Shown one piece after another: positions 61,995-64,000 of a DNA stretch of 64,000 nucleotides (the first letter of the stretch is position 1; the number at the start of each line of letters is the position of its first letter). Source of the stretch: Thermococcus gorgonarius (GTDB lineage: Archaea > Methanobacteriota_B > Thermococci > Thermococcales > Thermococcaceae); NCBI RefSeq assembly GCF_002214385.1, contig NZ_CP014855.1:1054001-1118000 (forward strand). Direction: 5' to 3'. The notes under the pieces are model-generated. The model was not told where the DNA came from, did not search any database, and saw only the letters and a list, made by a program, of their open reading frames with translations. The position numbers and the translations under genes are program-made.

Positions 61995-62006
61995 TTCAAT
62001 CACCAC

Positions 62007-62342
62007 CTAGAATATATCGCCAGCCCTTTTAAACTCAACCAGATACCTTTTCCTCAGCTCTAAAAGAAACGTCACTAGGCGCTCGTAGAGGGGCTCAACT
62101 TCCTCCCCGAAGCGCGCCTTCAGAGCCTTTCCTATCTCCCCGATGGTTCTTCTGCCATCGCAGAGCTCCCAGATGTATGCCCCTATTTCGTCGAGCTCTA
62201 TCCTCCTGTAGTCTCCGTGAAGCTTTCTAGCCAAGAAGTCGAGCTTCGACTCCATGGGGACGAGGAGGTAGTATTTTCCCTCGATCTTCCTGAGTTGAAC
62301 TTTCTCGTTGCGCGCTGGGACAAGGTTAAGATACTCCTCCAC
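62007..62342 (-). CDS. PqqD-like peptide-chaperone protein
   Basis: A 111-residue protein whose central region (RRIELDEIGAYIWELCDGRRTIGEIGKALKARFGEEVEPLYERLVTFLLELRKRYLV) is the PqqD fold that presents precursor peptides to radical SAM maturases. No radical SAM gene lies near; the next gene is an M20 peptidase 12 bases away, so the two may work together. The start is GTG 62342 with GGGGAAAGGGT upstream. A TATA-like CATTTATTTTTG lies near 62367 on the minus strand. Confidence 0.8.
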   Translation of the reverse strand: MEEYLNLVPARNEKVQLRKIEGKYYLLVPMESKLDFLARKLHGDYRRIELDEIGAYIWELCDGRRTIGEIGKALKARFGEEVEPLYERLVTFLLELRKRYLVEFKRAGDIF

Positions 62343-62387
62343 ACCCTTTCCCCCGTAGATTGCTCAAAAATAAATGGAAGAAAAAAT

Positions 62388-64000
62388 TTACTTGCTGTTC
62401 TTGCCGATGTTGTATAGCCAGCCGAGGAGGCCAAGGAGGAAGACGACGCCTATGACATTGCCCACGAAGGTCGTCGTAACTGACGGCGCGACGTCTGCAA
62501 CTATTAGTCCCGCGAAGATTATTCCCATGAGTGCCTCGCCGGCTATAAGCCCAGCAGCACCGAGGGTTCCCGCGTCAGTGACGCCCTCTTTCCTTTTAGT
62601 AGCCCTGTCAACTGCGTACCTTGCGATACCTCCGAGGAGTATTGGAACACCGAGTTCGAGCGGGAGGTATATGCCAACTGCAACTGGCATGACAGGGGTT
62701 CTGAATTTTGAGCCCATCTTTGCGAGTATCTCGTCGAGGATTATGAGAACAACCGCTATGCCTGCACCGATGAAGACCATATTCCATTCAAGGGTTCCCT
62801 CGAAAACACCCTGTGTAACCTTGGCCATGAGGAATGCCTGCGGGGCCGCGAGAGCGTTCTCTTTGGCCGTTGGGGTTCCTTCTATACCATAGGCCTGGAT
62901 TAGAAGGTTGAGCACAGGGGCCATAACAAAGGCCGCCGCGAAGACACCAATGACCTCAAAGACCTGCTGCCTCTTGGGGGTCGCACCGACGAGGTAACCT
63001 GTGGCGAGATCCTGCATGGTGTCTCCCGCTATAGCGGCTGCTGTACACACTACCGCTGCCACGAGAATTGTAGCCACCATCCCCTCAGTGCCAGAGAGGC
63101 CGAGGGCCTTGAGGATGAGGGCCGTGAAGAGGAGGCTCATGATGGTGATTCCCGAGACGGGGTTGTTCGATGAACCAACGACACCCGCGAGGTAGCCGGC
63201 TATCGCGCTTCCGAAGAAGCCGAGGATGAGCATTATGACTGCCATTATTGCCGCAATCCCTATTGAGTCAAGGATGTGGGCATAGAGAAGGAACAGTGGA
63301 ATCACGAAGGCCGCTATGAGCATCAGGACGTAGTTAAGCGGTAAGTCCTCCTCGGTTCTGGGAAGGGTTCCTCCGGCCTGTCTGTGCTTGGCCGCCTCAA
63401 GTCCAGCTCTGATGCCCCTCGATATTGGCCCCCTGAGCTTGATAAGGCTCCAGAGGCCGCCGACGACCATTGCACCGACACCCATGTACCTGATCTTGGT
63501 GCTCCAGATGGTCCAGGCGAGGTCTATGGCGCTCAGGCCATCGGGGTTACCCGTCTTGGCCGCGTAGATAGGAATGGCTATGAACCAGGCGATGGCACCG
63601 CCAAGGAAGACGAGGAAAGCTATGTTGAGGCCGACGATGTAGCCGACGCTTATAAGGGCAGCCGAGAGGTCGCTTCCGAAGTAGAAGACCCTCTTTCCAA
63701 AGAACTTGGCGCTCTCAAGCGTTCCTTTCCAGACGCCTATGCTTCCCAGGAGCTTGTAGACTGCACCAAAGAGACCACCCAAGAAGATAGGCTTTGCGTG
63801 GCTTCCGCCTTTGTCTCCCGCGATAAGGACTTCAGCACACGCAGTACCCTCAGGATAGGGGAGCTTCTCCTCTACTATGAATGCCCTCCTAAGAACTACA
63901 GTGAAGAGGGCACCAAGGGAACCGCCGAGGGCCGCTATTATGGTAACTATGTAGTATGGGAAGGTCGTGTAATATTCGAGCACCACGAGGGCCGGGAACG
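62388..64000 (-). CDS. OPT family oligopeptide transporter, N-terminus outside window
   Basis: A membrane protein of at least 537 residues whose frame runs off the right edge, so the true start is outside. It has many hydrophobic segments and the OPT hallmarks GTACAEVLIAGDKGG, NNPVSGITIMSLL and GDTMQDLATGYLVGATPKRQQ. OPT proteins import small peptides by proton coupling, which fits a peptide-fermenting Thermococcus. An M20 peptidase gene nearby suits degradation of imported peptides. Confidence 0.92.
   Translation of the reverse strand, partial: FPALVVLEYYTTFPYYIVTIIAALGGSLGALFTVVLRRAFIVEEKLPYPEGTACAEVLIAGDKGGSHAKPIFLGGLFGAVYKLLGSIGVWKGTLESAKFFGKRVFYFGSDLSAALISVGYIVGLNIAFLVFLGGAIAWFIAIPIYAAKTGNPDGLSAIDLAWTIWSTKIRYMGVGAMVVGGLWSLIKLRGPISRGIRAGLEAAKHRQAGGTLPRTEEDLPLNYVLMLIAAFVIPLFLLYAHILDSIGIAAIMAVIMLILGFFGSAIAGYLAGVVGSSNNPVSGITIMSLLFTALILKALGLSGTEGMVATILVAAVVCTAAAIAGDTMQDLATGYLVGATPKRQQVFEVIGVFAAAFVMAPVLNLLIQAYGIEGTPTAKENALAAPQAFLMAKVTQGVFEGTLEWNMVFIGAGIAVVLIILDEILAKMGSKFRTPVMPVAVGIYLPLELGVPILLGGIARYAVDRATKRKEGVTDAGTLGAAGLIAGEALMGIIFAGLIVADVAPSVTTTFVGNVIGVVFLLGLLGWLYNIGKNSK

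Overview
The window looks like chromosomal DNA of a hyperthermophilic euryarchaeon of the order Thermococcales, most likely a Thermococcus. Evidence seen directly: archaeal TATA boxes about 25 bases upstream of transcripts, GGTGAT-type ribosome binding sites 3-6 bases before starts, encoded CCA tails on tRNAs, a 5S rRNA/tRNA-Asp unit detached from other rRNA genes, three proteins with the Thermococcales CGP-CTERM tail, a 166-residue PfpI protease, ribosomal protein S8e, and many genes of archaeal type (DacZ, METTL5-like and Trm5-like methyltransferases, TldD/TldE, YchF).

Layout, left to right. 1-2.1 kb: partial AIR-synthase/HypE-like gene, PP-loop ATPase, DUF4870 membrane protein. 2.2-4.8 kb: iron operon feoA-feoB-feoC with an operator-like inverted repeat. 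4.8-9.1 kb: sugar nucleotidyltransferase and an FtsX-type ABC exporter with a long leader. 9.1-15.2 kb: diadenylate cyclase, ubiX/Lrp/CYTH operon, ychF, a CGP-CTERM protein, racemase, cupin. 15.3-18.3 kb: HTH_10 regulator with an ABC-2 exporter. 18.5-24.3 kb: tldD/tldE, tRNA methyltransferase, tRNA-Glu, BlaI-like/M48 pair, dCMP deaminase. 24.3-31.4 kb: HAD-glycosyltransferase fusion, Lrp, tyrS, pfpI, two RNA methyltransferases, HAD phosphatase. 31.5-34.6 kb: nadC, second nucleotidyltransferase, nadA. 34.7-36.1 kb: tRNA-Arg, a 1.15-kb hairpin-dense duplicated non-coding element, tRNA-Asp, 5S rRNA. 36.1-45.8 kb: two membrane proteins, then a CGP-CTERM protein, a complete ABC importer and a CGP-CTERM metallophosphoesterase. 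45.8-53.1 kb: two helicases, S8e, nadB, a 25-residue membrane peptide, a frame-split gene and a box C/D sRNA. 53.3-64 kb: two KaiC-like ATPases, an exported OB-fold-like protein, TctA-type transporter, RNA methyltransferases, RelBE, a structured-RNA candidate, PqqD-like protein, M20 peptidase and a partial OPT transporter.

Functional threads: iron uptake; de novo NAD synthesis (nadC and nadA close together, nadB 14 kb away); RNA modification (five methyltransferases plus a guide RNA whose 3' guide matches archaeal 16S rRNA); cell-surface proteins and uptake; and nucleotide-based or wHTH regulation.

The observations I rate highest are the box C/D sRNA at 51.04-51.10 kb, the hairpin-dense duplicated element downstream of the 5S/tRNA-Asp unit, a 115-residue gene split by a +1 frame change at a UGA codon (50.66-51.01 kb), and several operator-like palindromes. 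I see no CRISPR array, insertion sequence or integrated virus. No searches or folding programs were run; family names rest on motifs read by eye.
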